64,000 nt of DNA from Antedon bifida. Lineage: Eukaryota; Echinodermata; Crinoidea; Comatulida; Antedonidae. Positions within the stretch are counted from its first letter, which is position 1; every line of letters starts with the position of its first letter. Under the pieces are notes generated by a model. That model searched no databases and was not told the origin of the DNA. It saw nothing but the letters and a program-made list of their open reading frames with translations. Shown piece after piece: positions 1 to 12,600 of this stretch. The stretch lies in NCBI GenBank assembly GCA_963402885.1, contig OY727099.1, forward strand, positions 21,161,001-21,225,000, read 5' to 3'. A program made the position numbers and the translations under genes.

Positions 1-889
1 CTGTTTTAAAATAAAACATACGCAGCATAAACATTAAAGAAGATTAACATGCAGTATAGGTTATTAAAAAAAACACGAATGCATTTAGATGTTGATTTTA
101 CATAAATCACTATCACTGAACTATGTAAACGCTTGTTATACATACTCATGATATAATGAATGATTTTGAATTTGCAAAACTAAAGGGTTCGCCTGCTTCG
201 CTCGTGGGTGTACCCGAATGACTCTCGAAAACATGGCCAACGCCTCTGGAAATTGAGGCCCGGGTAACACCTATGCATATGACTGATGAGTAATGCATGT
301 TGATTTTGTGATGTGTCATGGTGGTCCGTAAATTATGTACGGCAAAAATATCGCTTTCAGGGTAATGAAAAGTTACTCAATAGATTTAATTATTTGTAAA
401 CGAAATGTACATTAATTCTACTGTAATGATGTAAAAATTTTACAGCAAACGTAAGATGCAAATAATATAATTGTAAAGAACAGTATACATAGGCCTATAA
501 CATATATATTATATATATTATATGAACGTTACACACAGGAGGAAACCGTTAATAGGGGTCATCAATCACTGAAACAGTCTTTAACGTGACCGTACCAAGA
601 GACCAAAAGCATAGTTTATCAAGTGGGTGACAGTTAGCGGTGCCTTCACATTTTTATCACAATATATCATGACAACAGCATCTTGTTAATTTTTGAACAA
701 AATGATCAAAATAACAACTTTCGTAGCCTACTTATATATCGGTCGTAGTAGACACCATTTATAATTATAAACAGAGCAAGCAGCAAATAATCGATAATAT
801 AAACACAAAAGGCGTGTCCCTGGTACCAGGCCTCCTGTAGTAACATTGAATAGCACCTAAATTTGATTACGTGATTAATACATAGCATA

Positions 890-1290
890 AATAATTAATT
901 AAATTGCTAAAACAAATTTTATTGCACATAAAGTAAAGGCCTTTATATTGATTAGTTGAATATCTAAAACAAATAAATTGTAGTTCACCATTCAGTAAAT
1001 CACTAAAATCACATTGTAGTTCACGTAAAAGTAAAGGCCTTCAATAATAGTTAAGTTACTAAAAGAAATTGTAGTTCACGTAAAGTAAATGGCTTTAATC
1101 AATATAATTGATTAGTTGAATATCTAAAACAAGTTAATTACACTAGTTCACGATCAGTTGAATCACTAAAATCACATTGTAGTTTACGTAAAAGTAAAGG
1201 CCTTCTATAATTAAATAAATCATTAGTTACTAACTAATTAGTTACTATTAACTAACATCAAATTTTAATTAGGACGTAAAGCAAAAGCCT
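890..1290. repeat. Tandem repeat, about 160-bp unit
   Basis: The segment starting near 949 recurs near 1110 with matching order of short blocks: a TTAGTTGAATATCTAAAAC block, a TAGTTCAC block, an AATCACTAAAATCACATTG block and an AAGTAAAGGCC block. Shorter partial units sit between and around them. No coding frame is preserved. It reads as a degenerate minisatellite; no function is suggested. Confidence 0.65.
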
Positions 1291-2035
1291 GTCATTTCAG
1301 CCCCCCTATTTCATAATTCAAATTATATCATTATAATATTATTATTTTCTGGACTTATCGACGAATAAAAATATTGAGTGTCGCCACCAACGGCCATTTT
1401 GCCAGAAGTCACGGGACAATGGAACAATAGCGTAATACTGAAAACTCATGTTATCAAATCTACGTTTCGCGGTACATTTGAGATAGATAAGGTTGGTATC
1501 CAAGGCGGAAATTTATCCCGAAGTTTGTTCATTGTGCTCGCCTATGTCAGAATTAACCATAATTTATATAGATACACTTCGTCTTGTCTAAAACACAGTA
1601 ACACATTTTATTTACCAATATGTAAACCTAATTAAAAGGTCAAAATCATTTAATACAAACCATTTTGTTTTCATGAACTGGTAAAATACTGCATAGCCCG
1701 GCGTGTGTATTTAATTTGTTCTTTGTGTATCTTGTTTATTTTTGATTACGTGTTGAGTGCTATGTTTTGTATTTTTACGACGCAATAGTTCACTATGTCG
1801 GTCTGTCTTTTGTTTTGATGTACAGACAAGTTTTAAAGTACATTACTTTTTGAACGCGATTTATGGCTATTGGCCTTGTTTTTATATGCATATGCGGTAT
1901 TTTATGTTCAACTTCAATTTATTTATATAATGAATTGCGATAATAAAGTTCAAGTTAAGTTAAAATGTTAGCAGCACAACCATCAATAGAGCAATAATGA
2001 GCTTTTTAAGTTCCTACATAATGTTTTCTCAAACT

Positions 2036-2130
2036 ACTAAAACAAACAAAGAAAGACAAATAGTTGCACTTTATTTGTAAAATAAATAACACACATATCA
2101 TCTGGTTCCAACATTAATTTGTGTTAATCA
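2036..2130. repeat. Dispersed repeat copy 1
   Basis: About 90 bp around the block ACAAATAGTTGCACTTTATT is nearly identical to 3566-3660 (same orientation, 1.5 kb away). The unit has no tRNA head and no visible inverted ends. It is either an old interspersed repeat or a local duplication. Confidence 0.6.
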
Positions 2131-3316
2131 ATATTATATGTCTATCAAGATGAATGAATTTTCACATTAACTTTCATTCCACAAAATCATCCTCTGTAAT
2201 GCTTCTTTCTTTACTTCCTTTCATTCATACAGTATTATTTGCTCCACTCGTGCCCATTCTTCTTAAAACCTCTCCATTTCCAGCAAAATGTCATTAATTG
2301 ATGATCCTATACATAAATTTAAATACAATTTGAATAAATCGATTGTATATATAAGGTGTGGAAAAATGTGTTTTTGGTTATAAATGTAATACATTTTGCG
2401 TTACACATTGTATGCCGTTATAAACTTAAAACATACAAGGTTTCGCATTTAAACATTGATCTCTTTCCTTTGGAATCAAATCCAATCAAATCGTACACAA
2501 AATTAGTGAAATAGACTGAATAACATACACAGTTACTAATTTTGAATAATATTAACTGAGGCATTTTCTTAAATCAGATAATGATTAATTATTTTTAAAA
2601 CTAATAACAAGTTACTGAAAAGTGTAATGTATTAAAAAACACTATTTTCTGACCGATTTTAAAGAAATTAGTTTTTGGAAAATATTGCCATATTTTCTCT
2701 GTTTATTTAAAAAAATGTAATCCCTTTCAATTAAACATACTTAAACATAATATAGGCTGAGAGAGTCTGAGTGGAGCCGAACTTTGTTTAGTTTATCTTC
2801 ATTATGACATTTATGTTTGTAAAGAGACATTAATTATGTTTATTTTTAATTTAATATAATAAATGTTACACGTTGTGTGAATCACTTCCAGTAAATAATA
2901 AACCATTATGATTGTCTGATGATTCAAATGGTGGCAATGATGGCAAATTTGTCTATAAGATATATGACTATGTAAAGTTTGTGAATGTCATAGTCAAATA
3001 CTGAATTCGTGAATAGAGGATTTAAAATAATTTATTAAAAATTTTTAATGAAATTATTTGTAAAAACAAAAACAAAAATGTATTGTAACAAAATGTTATT
3101 TTAGTTTAATTAAATATATATAAACATCCATGCTATGGAATCTATAAAAATCCAAGACTTTGTTATTAATTAGTTATTGAAAGCATTTTTAATTTGTCAG
3201 TTTGTACTTAATTAGCCTCTACTATCTACTTAATAATACTTTAATTTCAATACTATATATATATATATTAATGTTAAAGAGTCTTTATCCAATCGAGTTC
3301 GAACAATACCATGAAA

Positions 3317-3502
3317 GCCCCAGTGGTCTAATGGTTAGGACATATGCATATCAAGCAGGCGGTCCGAGTTCGAGTCTCGGTTGGGGCGACTTTTTCTCAT
3401 TCTCACAGATTTCCTCATCTTTATCGTTTCAAATTAATTAATTAAATTTCAGTATATCACCGGGCGGTTTAGAATTAATTTTCTTTGCCTCTTGTGTTTA
3501 TA
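3317..3502 (+). mobile_element. tRNA-Glu-derived SINE, complete head
   Basis: Positions 3317-3388 fold like a tRNA: a 7-bp acceptor stem (GCCCCAG with TTGGGGC), a D-arm containing GGTCTAATGGTTAGGA, and a perfect T-arm (CCGAG-TTCGAGT-CTCGG). The A and B boxes resemble tRNA-Glu. The anticodon stem has a mismatch and the loop would read ATC, so this is not a sound tRNA gene. A T-run follows at once (3391-3395), then a roughly 110-bp body and tail that recur at 55291-55413 and, inverted, at 47708-47743. Recurrence of the body shows it is a SINE rather than a lone tRNA. It contains internal RNA polymerase III promoter boxes. Confidence 0.85.
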
Positions 3503-3565
3503 TATATATTAATCATATACAAATAATAAATTACTTTTAGTTTTCTAAATAATATTGTATTAAAC

Positions 3566-3660
3566 CAAACAAAGGAAGACAAATAGTTGCACTTTATTTG
3601 TAAAATAAATAACACGCGTATCATTTGGTTCTAACAATAATTTAAGTAACTCAATATTAT
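3566..3660. repeat. Dispersed repeat copy 2
   Basis: Second copy of the roughly 90-bp unit at 2036-2130, with a handful of substitutions. It lies just after the tRNA-derived SINE at 3317-3502. Confidence 0.6.
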
Positions 3661-3775
3661 TATAGGCCTATCAAGGCATATTGAACTTTTTGAAGGAATC
3701 CCCTGTTATACATTATGTAAGGGAATCTATTAAAATAACCGTGTCTAAAAAGTTAGATATTTTTTGGTTGTACAG

Positions 3776-3820
3776 ATACCCCAGTTAATCCAGCAAAACC
3801 TCCACATGCATCTGATGAAG
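3776..3820 (+). CDS. Possible 45-nt exon of NLR-A
   Basis: A pyrimidine/G-rich stretch ending in TACAG precedes position 3776 and GTATGT follows 3820. Read in phase 1 it is fully open and encodes a proline-rich linker (TPVNPAKPPHASDE), and it ends in phase 1. That is exactly the phase needed to join the NACHT exon at 4615 (G plus AC gives Asp). Other frames contain a stop or break the phase. It would be a hinge between an N-terminal effector domain, not seen in the window, and the NACHT domain. NLR-B has no recognisable counterpart in its intron. Support is only splice-site fit and phase, so confidence is moderate. Confidence 0.4.
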
Positions 3821-4375
3821 GTATGTATATTATTTGTTTATGATGATCAGTAAACAACGGTATAAATAAGGGCAAGCAAGGCGGTAGACATTAAAAACAA
3901 TTTGACTAATATAATCAATGCATATTGCTCTATATACAACTTTCGATTAATCGATTTTATGGAAAGCAAACAATAACTTTGAATTATATTTTTGATATGC
4001 AAATTACACCGAAAGCTCTTCTTGATTATCATTACTTAATTGTAACTTGTCACAAAGATATATCAGAAGATTACCTAATCCGTCGAAAAGTGAAAACAAA
4101 ATGCATGATGGATGGGCGTCGAGAATATAGGGTGGTGTGTATATTTTACAAGTCTCCAAACGATGAAGGGCTAGTTTTGTCCGAATGCTCTGTTAATTTT
4201 TGTATTATTATTATTTTTTATTATTATATTGTGTTAATTGTTATTAATAATACTAAAGTGTGAGCTCGCTCTTCTAGTAAGTGTGTAGACAATGGTTCTC
4301 GGAATGTTAATTAATGACTTGGGTAAAAATCTCCGTGTTTATTGTTTGGTAGGGGTTTTTGAATACATATATTAG

Positions 4376-4460
4376 GCCTTAGTACATTATTTAGTTTAAA
4401 GATCTTGTAAAACTTGATAAAACACCACACGACACAGTGGGCCATTTCGGACGGATCTGC
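4376..4460 (+). repeat. Dispersed repeat, inverted partner at 15285-15362
   Basis: Shares TACATTATTTA, an AAACNT run and a CAGNGTGGGCCATTTCGG-like block with the reverse complement of 15285-15362. It lies in the putative intron directly upstream of the NLR-A NACHT exon. Identity is partial; the element type is unknown. Confidence 0.45.
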
Positions 4461-4614
4461 CAACTCAAAAACTTGGCTACCATTATTCGGCTTCAAAAGT
4501 TTGTCCATTGTGCTCACCAGAATTCAGCATAATTTGTATATAGATACAGTATATAGTCGGAAATACAGTAGACACATTCAATTGCATTGATTAACATACT
4601 CTTTATATGTATAG

Positions 4615-7600
4615 ACAAGATAGAAAAATACCTGCTTGCAAGACAAAAAATGCTGTGCCAGACTGAAAATGAGATGTTTACACCTTCAATAATGAATAGT
4701 ATATACAGTATCGACATTAACATATTCACGGAGTTAGATCTCTTGAAAGAAAACACTAAGAACGCAACCAACCAGGAGCCAACGACGTTGCAAGAATTAT
4801 TAACCACTATTGAATCTACTAGTGCATGTAAAGTTCTCATAGATGGCGAGGCTGGCATTGGCAAAACAACTCTACTGAAGCATTTAGCACACAAAACATC
4901 TCTTGATGAACCAATTGCATTTAAAGGTAAAATTGTATTTTTATTGTCTGTGCGAGATTTAGAAAAAGGCCACAGCATCTTTGATCTGATTGAAAAACAA
5001 CTGGATATGGGCGATTTCAATCGGAAAACCGATCTTCCAAAGGATTCAAAGTTGATTACAAACTTTGTAGACAAACATGATGACAAAATTGTTTTGTTAT
5101 TAGATGGTTTAGATGAATTACGTTGTAAGAAAGACATCTTGTTAGATATTTTTAAGAAGAAAACGTTAGGAAATAGTGTTGTGCTACTTACATCACGATC
5201 AGAGAACACAGAAGAATTCATAAAAAGGTGTACAGTAGGCCTACATGTAAGGGTAAAAGGGTTTAATCCAGATAATATTGGGAAATACATTGAGAACCAT
5301 TTTCAGTATTTTGGAAAACCTAAATTGGGAATTTCCCTTAGGCGGGAATTAGAGGGTAATAGTAATGCAGCATATGAATTATGCAAAAATCCATTGTTAC
5401 TGCTTTCAGTATGTCTTATTTGGGAAGACAAACAAATTATTCCTTCTAATAATGCCGACCTGTTTAAAGAAAGGTTCTGCTGTAATTTAAAGCAATTCCT
5501 TGCCAAGCATGAACAGCCTAACATTGCTTTTGAATTTGAAAATATTCCAGAAAAATATGCGAAAGCTATGACTTTCTTAGGAAAGTATATGTATGATAGC
5601 TTGAAAGACAACCAACTTTCAATTGAAAAGAATGATTTTGACGCTGACAAAGACAAGGGCCTAGTTGATCTGGCACTTAAATTGGGTTTTGTTTATGAAA
5701 AAGCACCATGTTCAAGGTCTAATTCTGAAAGTGTGGTTTACATGCCTACTCACAAATTAATACTAGAATCATTAGTAGGGTTTTATTTATATACATGTTG
5801 TATGGAAGATAAAAGACAACATGAAAGCGAGTGGAAGGTAATAACAGAGTGTCCATATTTAACAATGGCAAACACGTTTGCGGTTGGATTTCTTGGTGTT
5901 AATGCTGGTAAATTCTTACAGCATTGGATTACACATGATGTATCAACATATCGTCCTTTGATACATAATTACTTAAAATGTGTTAAAGACGAACATCATG
6001 ATTGTGTTAACAAGACCCTTAGAGATCACATGGACACAATTAATTTAAAACACAGTGATAATATATCAAACTCATTAAAAATGTGTATTGATTACATAGA
6101 TCAAACATTAGTTGTGGGTGAGCATTTTATCGATCGTTTATGGCAATTCAGTAGAATGAATCTGAATGAGCTTGATTTAAGAAAATTCTGTATTTCATTA
6201 CCAATTAATGGACAGCTACTTGCACACATAACACATTTTTTTACACCCACATTGGACTTAAGTAATTGCAATCTATCAGGTGATGTAATTAATGACATGA
6301 TTAGAGAGTGGTCTGAAATGGGTGGCGGGTTGATAATAAACCGCCTCAATATCAGCAATAATAATCTCGGGAACGTCAATCCCGAATTACTGCATCGTTT
6401 AATGAGGTTGTCTTCTTTTTATATTTCATTTGAAATGATTGATTGCAATCTATCAGGTAAAGTATTTAATTATATCAGTGAGTGTAATGAGGGAGATACG
6501 CCAAAAATGTTAATGTTCAACTTAGCTAGAAACAATCTAAGCGATATTAATGGTACATCATTTGGTACTTTCTTGAGTAAGATTCCTGCATTACTTAGAC
6601 TTGACATGCATGATTGCAAACTAACAGGTGAGGTAATGAATGATATGATGAAAGTGTATTCAGGTAGTATGATACAATTACAAGAGCTATGTGTTGAAAA
6701 CAATGACCTCAGTGACATTAAAGGTACTCTTCTTGGTACTTTATTGTGTAAGTCTCCTAAGCTTCTTAAACTTGACATGCATGACTGTAGACTATCAGGT
6801 AAGATACTGAACAAAATTATGACAGAGTATACAGTAGATGAGTCAGAAATACAAGTTCTTAATATTGGGAACAATAATATCAGTGACGTTGATGGCACTT
6901 TACTTGGTACATTCTTGAGTAAATCTCATAAACTAAGTATACTTGATATGCATGCATGTCAATTATCAGGTAATATAATGAATGAAATAATTGAAATGTG
7001 CAAAGCACATACGTTGCAATTACGAGAACTTAATATTGGAAATAATGATAAAAGTGACATTATAGGAACATCAATAGACGGATTCTGTAACTCTCCAAAA
7101 TTGTTTATCGACATGCATGATTCCGAACTATCAGTTAACGTAATCAATGAGGTAATCACGGTCAATGCAAGAAAGGATATTATTATTGAGAATGATAATA
7201 TACCTAGAACTGTCTTAAGTAATTCTCCAAATGATTACAATCTATCGAGTATACCTAAACTTAATACTAGAAATAATTTCAGTAACATCGATGGTACTTT
7301 ACTGGGTGAGTTTGTGCATATGTCTTCCAAACTGAATAAACTTGTTATGCATGATTGCAAACTATCAGGTCTCATAATGAATGAAATTATAAAAGTATGT
7401 GTAAATGATAAGCTAGACTTACAGGAGCTTTTTATTGGAAACAATGACATCAGTGACATTAATGGTTCCTTACTCGGTACTTTTTTTAATAATTCTCCTA
7501 AGCTACGTGTACTTAGCATGTATAATTGCAAAGTATCTGGAAATGTAATGAATGAAATGTTGAGAGTGTATGCAGGAGATAAGTATCAGTTACAAGAACT

Positions 7601-10600
7601 GTTTTTGTTGGGTAATGATTTCAGTGACATTGACACAACTTTACTGGCTAACTTCTTGAGTAAGTGTCATCAACTTCTTAAACTTTCTATGTGTGACTGC
7701 AAACTGTCAGGTGAGAAAATGAATAGAATTATAGCAGCTTATGAAACAGCTGGAGATAAGTTTGAATTACAAGAGCTTTATATTTCAATTAATGATTTCA
7801 ATGACATTGATGGTACTTTACTGGGTACTTTCTTGAGTAAGTCTCCCCAACTGCGTAAATTATACATGCATACTTGCAAACTATCAGGTGAGAAAATGAA
7901 TGAAATTATAGCAGCTTATGAAGCAGCTGGAGATAAGTTTGAATTACAAGAGCTTGAGATTTCAATTAATGATTTCCGTTACATTGATGGTACTTTGCTG
8001 GGTACTTTCTTGAGTAAGTCTTCTCAACTGCGTAAATTATACATGAATACTTGCAAATTATCAGGTGAGAAAATGAATGGAATTATAGCAGCTTATGAAG
8101 CAGCTGGAGATAAGTTTGAATTACAAGAGCTTTATATTCAAAATAATGATTTCAATGACATTGATGGTACTTTGCTGGGTACTTTCTTGAGTAAGTCTCC
8201 TCAACTGCATAAATTACACATGCATACTTGCAAACTATCAGGTGAGAAAATGAATGAAATTATAGCAGCTTATGAAGCAGCTGGAGATAAGTTTGAATTA
8301 CAAGAGCTTGAGATTTCAATTAATGATTTCCGTTACATTGATGGTACTTTGCTGGGTACTTTCTTGAGTAAGTCTTCTCAACTGCATAAATTATACATGA
8401 ATACTTGCAATTTATCAGGTGAGAAAATGAATGGAATTATAGCAGCTTATGAAGCAGCTGGAGATAAGTTTGAATTACAAGAGCTTTATATTCAAAATAA
8501 TGATTTCAATGACATTGATGGTACTTTGCTGGGTACTTTCTTGAGTAAGTCTCCTCAACTGCATAAATTACACATGCATACTTGCAAATTATCAGGTGAG
8601 AAAATGAATGAAATTATAGCAGCTTATAAAGCAGCTGGAGATAAGTTTGAATTACAAGAGCTTGAGATTTCAATTAATGATTTCCGTTACATTGATGGTA
8701 CTTTGCTGGGTACTTTCTTGAGTAAGTCTTCTCAACTACATAAATTATACATGAATACTTGCAAATTATCAGGTGAGAAAATGAATGAAATTATAGCAGC
8801 TTATGAAGCAGCTGGAGATAAGTTTGAATTACAAGAGCTTGCTATTTCAATTAATGATTTCCGTTACATTGATGGTACTTTGCTGGGTACTTTTTTGAGT
8901 AAATCTCCTCAACTGCATATATTATACATGCATACTTGCAAACTATCAGGTGAGAAAATGAATGAAATTATAGCAGCTTATGAAACAGCTGGAGATAAGT
9001 TTGAATTACAAGAGCTTTATATTTCAATTAATGATTTCAATGACATTGATGGTACTTTACTGGGTACTTTCTTGAGTAAGTTTCCCCAACTTCGTAAATT
9101 ATACATGCATACTTGCAAACTATCAGGTGAGAAAATGAATGAAATTATAGCAGCTTATGAAGCAGCTGGAGATAAGTTTGAATTACAAGAGCTTGAGATT
9201 TCAATTAATGATTTCCGTTACATTGATGGTACTTTGCTGGGTACTTTCTTGAGTAAGTCTTCTCAACTGCATAAATTATACATGAATACTTGCAAATTAT
9301 CAGGTGAGAAAATGAATGGAATTATAGCAGCTTATGAAGCAGCTGGAGATAAGTTTGAATTACAAGAGCTTTATATTCAAAATAATGATTTCAATGACAT
9401 TGATGGTACTTTGCTGGGTACTTTCTTGAGTAAGTCTCCTCAACTGCATAAATTACACATGCATACTTGCAAATTATCAGGTGAGAAAATGAATGAAATT
9501 ATAGCAGCTTATGAAGCAGCTGGAGATAAGTTTGAATTACAAGAGCTTGCTATTTCAATTAATGATTTCCGTTACATTGATGGTACTTTGCTGGGTACTT
9601 TCTTGAGTAAATCTCCTCAACTGCATATATTATCAATGCATAAATGCAAATTATCAGGTGAGAAAATTAATGGAATTATAGCAGCTTATGAAGCAGCTGG
9701 AGATAAGTTTGAATTACAAGAGCTTTCTATTTCTAGTAATGATATCAGTGACATTGATGGTACTTTACTGGGTACTTTCTTGAGTAAGTCTCCCCAACTG
9801 CGTAAATTATACATGCATACTTGCAAACTATCAGGTGAGAAAATGAATGAAATTATAGCAGCTTATGAAGCAGCTGGAGATAAGTTTGAATTACAAGAGC
9901 TTGAGATTTCAATTAATGATTTCCGTTACATTGATGGTACTTTGCTGGGTACTTTCTTGATTAAATCTCTTCAACTGCGTAAATTATACATGCATACTTG
10001 CAAATTATCAGGTGATAAAATGAATGGAATTATAGCAGCTTATGAAGCAGCTGGAGATAAGTTTGAATTACAAAAGCTTTATATTCAAAATAATGATTTC
10101 AATGACATTGATGGTACTTTGCTGGGTACTTTCTTGAGTAAGTCTCCTCAACTGCATAAATTACACATGCATACTTGCAAATTATCAGGTGAGAAAATGA
10201 ATGAAATTATAGCAGCTTATGAAGCAGCTGGAGATAAGTTTGAATTACAAGAGCTTGCTATTTCAAATAATGATTTCCGTTACATTGATGGTACTTTGCT
10301 GGGTACTTTCTTGAGTAAATCTCCTCAACTGCATATATTATCAATGCATAAATGCAAATTATCAGGTGAGAAAATGAATGGAATTTTAGCAGCTTATGAA
10401 GCAGCTGGAGATAAGTTTGAATTACAAGACCTTTCTATTTCTAGTAATGATATCGGTGACATTGATGGTACTTTACTGGGTACTTTCTTGAGTAAGTCTC
10501 CCCAACTGCGTAAATTATACATGCATACTTGCAAACTATCAGGTGAGAAAATGAATGAAATTATAGCAGCTTATGAAGCAGCTGGAGATAAGTTTGAATT

Positions 10601-10973
10601 ACAAGAGCTTGAGATTTCAATTAATGATTTCCGTTACATTGATGGTACTTTGTTGGGTACTTTCTTGACTAAATCTCTTCAACTGCGTAAATTATACATG
10701 CATACTTGCAAATTATCAGGTGAGAAAATGAATGGAATTATAGCAGCTTATGAAGCAGCTGGAGATAAGTTTGAATTACAAGAGCTTGCTATTTCAATTA
10801 ATGATTTCAGTGACATTGATGGTACTTTACTGGGTGCTTTCTTGAGTAAGTCTCTTCAACTGCGTAAATTATACATGCATACTTGCAAATTATCAGGTGA
10901 GAAAATTAATGGAATTATAGCAGCTTATGAAGCAGCTGGAGATAAGTTTGAATTTGAAGAGCTTTCTATTTAA
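4615..10973 (+). CDS. NLR-A: NACHT-LRR receptor, large exon ending at a premature stop
   Basis: Predicted cytosolic innate-immune sensor of the NACHT-LRR family. The exon starts after TATAG at 4614 in phase 1, matching the start of the paralogous exon in NLR-B. Near residue 78 is a Walker A motif (GEAGIGKTT, 4845-4871), then the Walker B region LLLDGLDEL (about 5094-5120) and the LTSRSE sensor stretch. A helical region follows, then ribonuclease-inhibitor-like LRRs from about 6160. LRRs come as bipartite units of about 59 residues, with a CKLSGEKMN-type half and an ELQELxIxxNDFxxID-type half. From about 7700 the units are nearly identical 177-bp repeats. The frame stops at TAA 10971-10973, where every other unit has TCA. 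No N-terminal death-fold exon was found upstream, so the protein is incomplete at the 5' end. The family call is firm; the ligand is unknown. Confidence 0.9.
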
Positions 10974-11100
10974 ATTAATGATTTCAGTGACATTGATGGT
11001 ACTTTACTGGGTACTTTCTTGAGTAAGTCTCCTCAACTGCATAAATTATACATGAATACTTGCAAATTATCAGGTGAGAAAATGAATGAAATTATCAGGG
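7700..11100 (+). repeat. 177-bp coding tandem array of NLR-A (about 19 units)
   Basis: Each unit encodes 59 residues, two LRRs. Units differ at a few diagnostic positions: LYMHTC, LHMHTC, LYMNTC or LSMHKC, and EISINDFRYID, YIQNNDFNDID or SISSNDISDID. These markers show higher-order repeats. Units 7-10, counted from the first LRR unit, match 14-17 (period 7, about 1,239 bp), and 17-20 match 21-24 (period 4, 708 bp). That pattern indicates repeated unequal exchange within the exon. The array runs past the stop codon. Confidence 0.9.
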
Positions 11101-11210
11101 CTTATAAAGGAGAAAAGTTTGAATTACAATGTTGGTGGATAAGACTTACAATGTTATTATTTATAGTACATATTGTAGTTTATTTCCTACCATTTAAAAT
11201 TTGCAGATGA
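10974..11210 (+). pseudogene. In-frame continuation of NLR-A after the stop
   Basis: Beyond TAA the same frame stays open for a further 78 codons to TGA at 11208-11210. It encodes most of one more LRR unit, then a non-LRR tail with a WWI motif and a hydrophobic stretch (LLFIVHIVVYFLPF). NLR-B also carries IIWWID shortly before its C-terminus, so this tail is probably part of the ancestral C-terminus. A single C-to-A change (TCA to TAA) explains the loss. It could be a polymorphism, an assembly error or a fixed truncation. Confidence 0.7.
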
Positions 11211-12360
11211 ATTTGTGTAACTATGTTAAATATTGTACTATTATTAAAGTAATAACATTTCATAATATATCAAATAATAATTTAATTAATAATACTGTTA
11301 ATATTGCATACTTTCTAAACATACTTTTTATTGCATTTTATATGAAAAAAAAGTGCATAAACGGATTTTTATTTACTTTACATTTTCCTACAAAAGACAA
11401 AATAAATTATTACTGTAGATAAGATAACCGTTTATACTGTCTCCATGATCAATAACATTTTGCATCGTATGATTTGTTTTATTTCTTTGTTTTTTTAAAG
11501 AGAACAATGTAATATTTATCTTTTTTTAACTTTGATCGTCATCGTATGTAGTATAACGGGCCTTAAGTGTATACAATAGTGTAATTATTTAAAAGACATA
11601 ATACATAATTATAATATTAATAATAAAGAATTATAGCATTTTAATCTAATTGCATTTTTGTTAACCTATATCGCTATCATTACTCATTACCATCAATATT
11701 TCATTCATGCACATACTATTACTAATACAATTATAATATTACTTTCATAAGTTTAGATAGTAGTAAGCATATCTTTTAAATGTATTATCGTATAAAATAC
11801 TTTATGCCTTGTATTGCATGTAGTTAGACGTAAAGATTATATACAATGTTTTTGTACGATGGTATACTTGAAATAAAAAATAATACAAACAATTCAAACA
11901 GAAAATAAATACAACACGTAATGTTAGGGTTTTAAAACTTAAGCATGCCTAAGTAGTGACGTTTTAGATTAGAAAACTTCCTCGCGGATAGAAGTAGCAC
12001 AACACACTTTTAGTAGTTAAATCATTAAGTAAAACGTGTGCATTGATAAGACATTGTCTGTATAATAATGTTTGTTTGTATAAATTATATTTTATTACTA
12101 CTTATGGTTTAATAATAAATAAATAAAAATTGAAATGATTGCCTATATTTGTGTTAAATCGGTAAATATTATATGAACCATATCAAGGTTTAAACCACTT
12201 TTTTCCAGACCAAGTAGCCTAACGTGCGGACAGACAAAACACTATTTTTATTTCCTCCATACAATAACCCACGTAATAGATAAAGCACTGTTTCCTATTT
12301 TTAAATATGGCGATGATAAGGATGATGTTCAATACGTGATGATGTACTTACACATGATGG
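11211..12360. other. 3' flank of NLR-A, shared with NLR-B
   Basis: No exon is seen. The part from about 11820 to 12200 matches about 55660-56060 downstream of NLR-B in the same order: a TGTAGTTAGA block, an AAGTNGCACAACACAC block, a TTGAAATGATTGC block and an ATCNNGGTTTA block. The similarity shows that the NLR duplication included the 3' flank. Confidence 0.6.
11401..11406 (+). promoter_or_regulatory. Candidate polyadenylation signal of NLR-A
   Basis: AATAAA lies about 190 bp after the ancestral TGA stop and about 430 bp after the premature stop. It is the first canonical hexamer in the 3' flank. Other AT-rich hexamers follow, so this is only the nearest candidate. Confidence 0.4.
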
Positions 12361-12399
12361 TTATAAATATGACGATATTGAAGTCAATTTAAATATGAC

Positions 12400-12600
12400 T
12401 ATAATGAGATGATGTTGAATAGAATGATAATGAGATGATTTTGAATAGAACGATAATAAGATGATTTTGAAAAGGACGATAATGAGATGATTTTGAATAG
12501 AACGATAATGAGATTATTTTGAATAGGACGATAATGAGATGATTTTGAATAGGACGATAATGAGATGATTTTGAATAATATGTGAGATGATTTTGAATAT
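12400..12600. repeat. Minisatellite, about 29-bp unit, left part
   Basis: Repeats of GATGATTTTGAATAGGACG followed by ATAATGA. The array resumes at 14396 on the other side of a LINE fragment, so the LINE was inserted into it. Confidence 0.8.

Larger units (their letters stand above)
1..3316. other. Non-coding upstream region
   Basis: I see no convincing exon here. The stretch is AT-rich and holds a tandem repeat (890-1290) and one copy of a dispersed repeat (2036-2130). The 85-codon open frame at 1378-1635 has no recognisable domain. A short piece near 1524-1580 resembles 4497-4553, just upstream of the NACHT exon of NLR-A, so part of the NLR-A upstream DNA may have been duplicated locally. 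An N-terminal exon of NLR-A could lie here or before the window, but I could not identify one. Confidence 0.5.

Noticed and set aside
1378-1635. An 85-codon + strand gene
   Set aside because: No domain, no splice context and no repeat-free similarity; it looks like a chance frame.
3317-3388. A functional tRNA gene
   Set aside because: The anticodon stem has a mismatch, the loop would give the unusual anticodon ATC, and the downstream body is repeated elsewhere in the window, so it is a SINE head.
6101-7531. Minus-strand frames across the NLR-A LRRs (and similar ones at 49371-53027)
   Set aside because: They are antisense shadows of the LRR repeat with biased composition and no domain.
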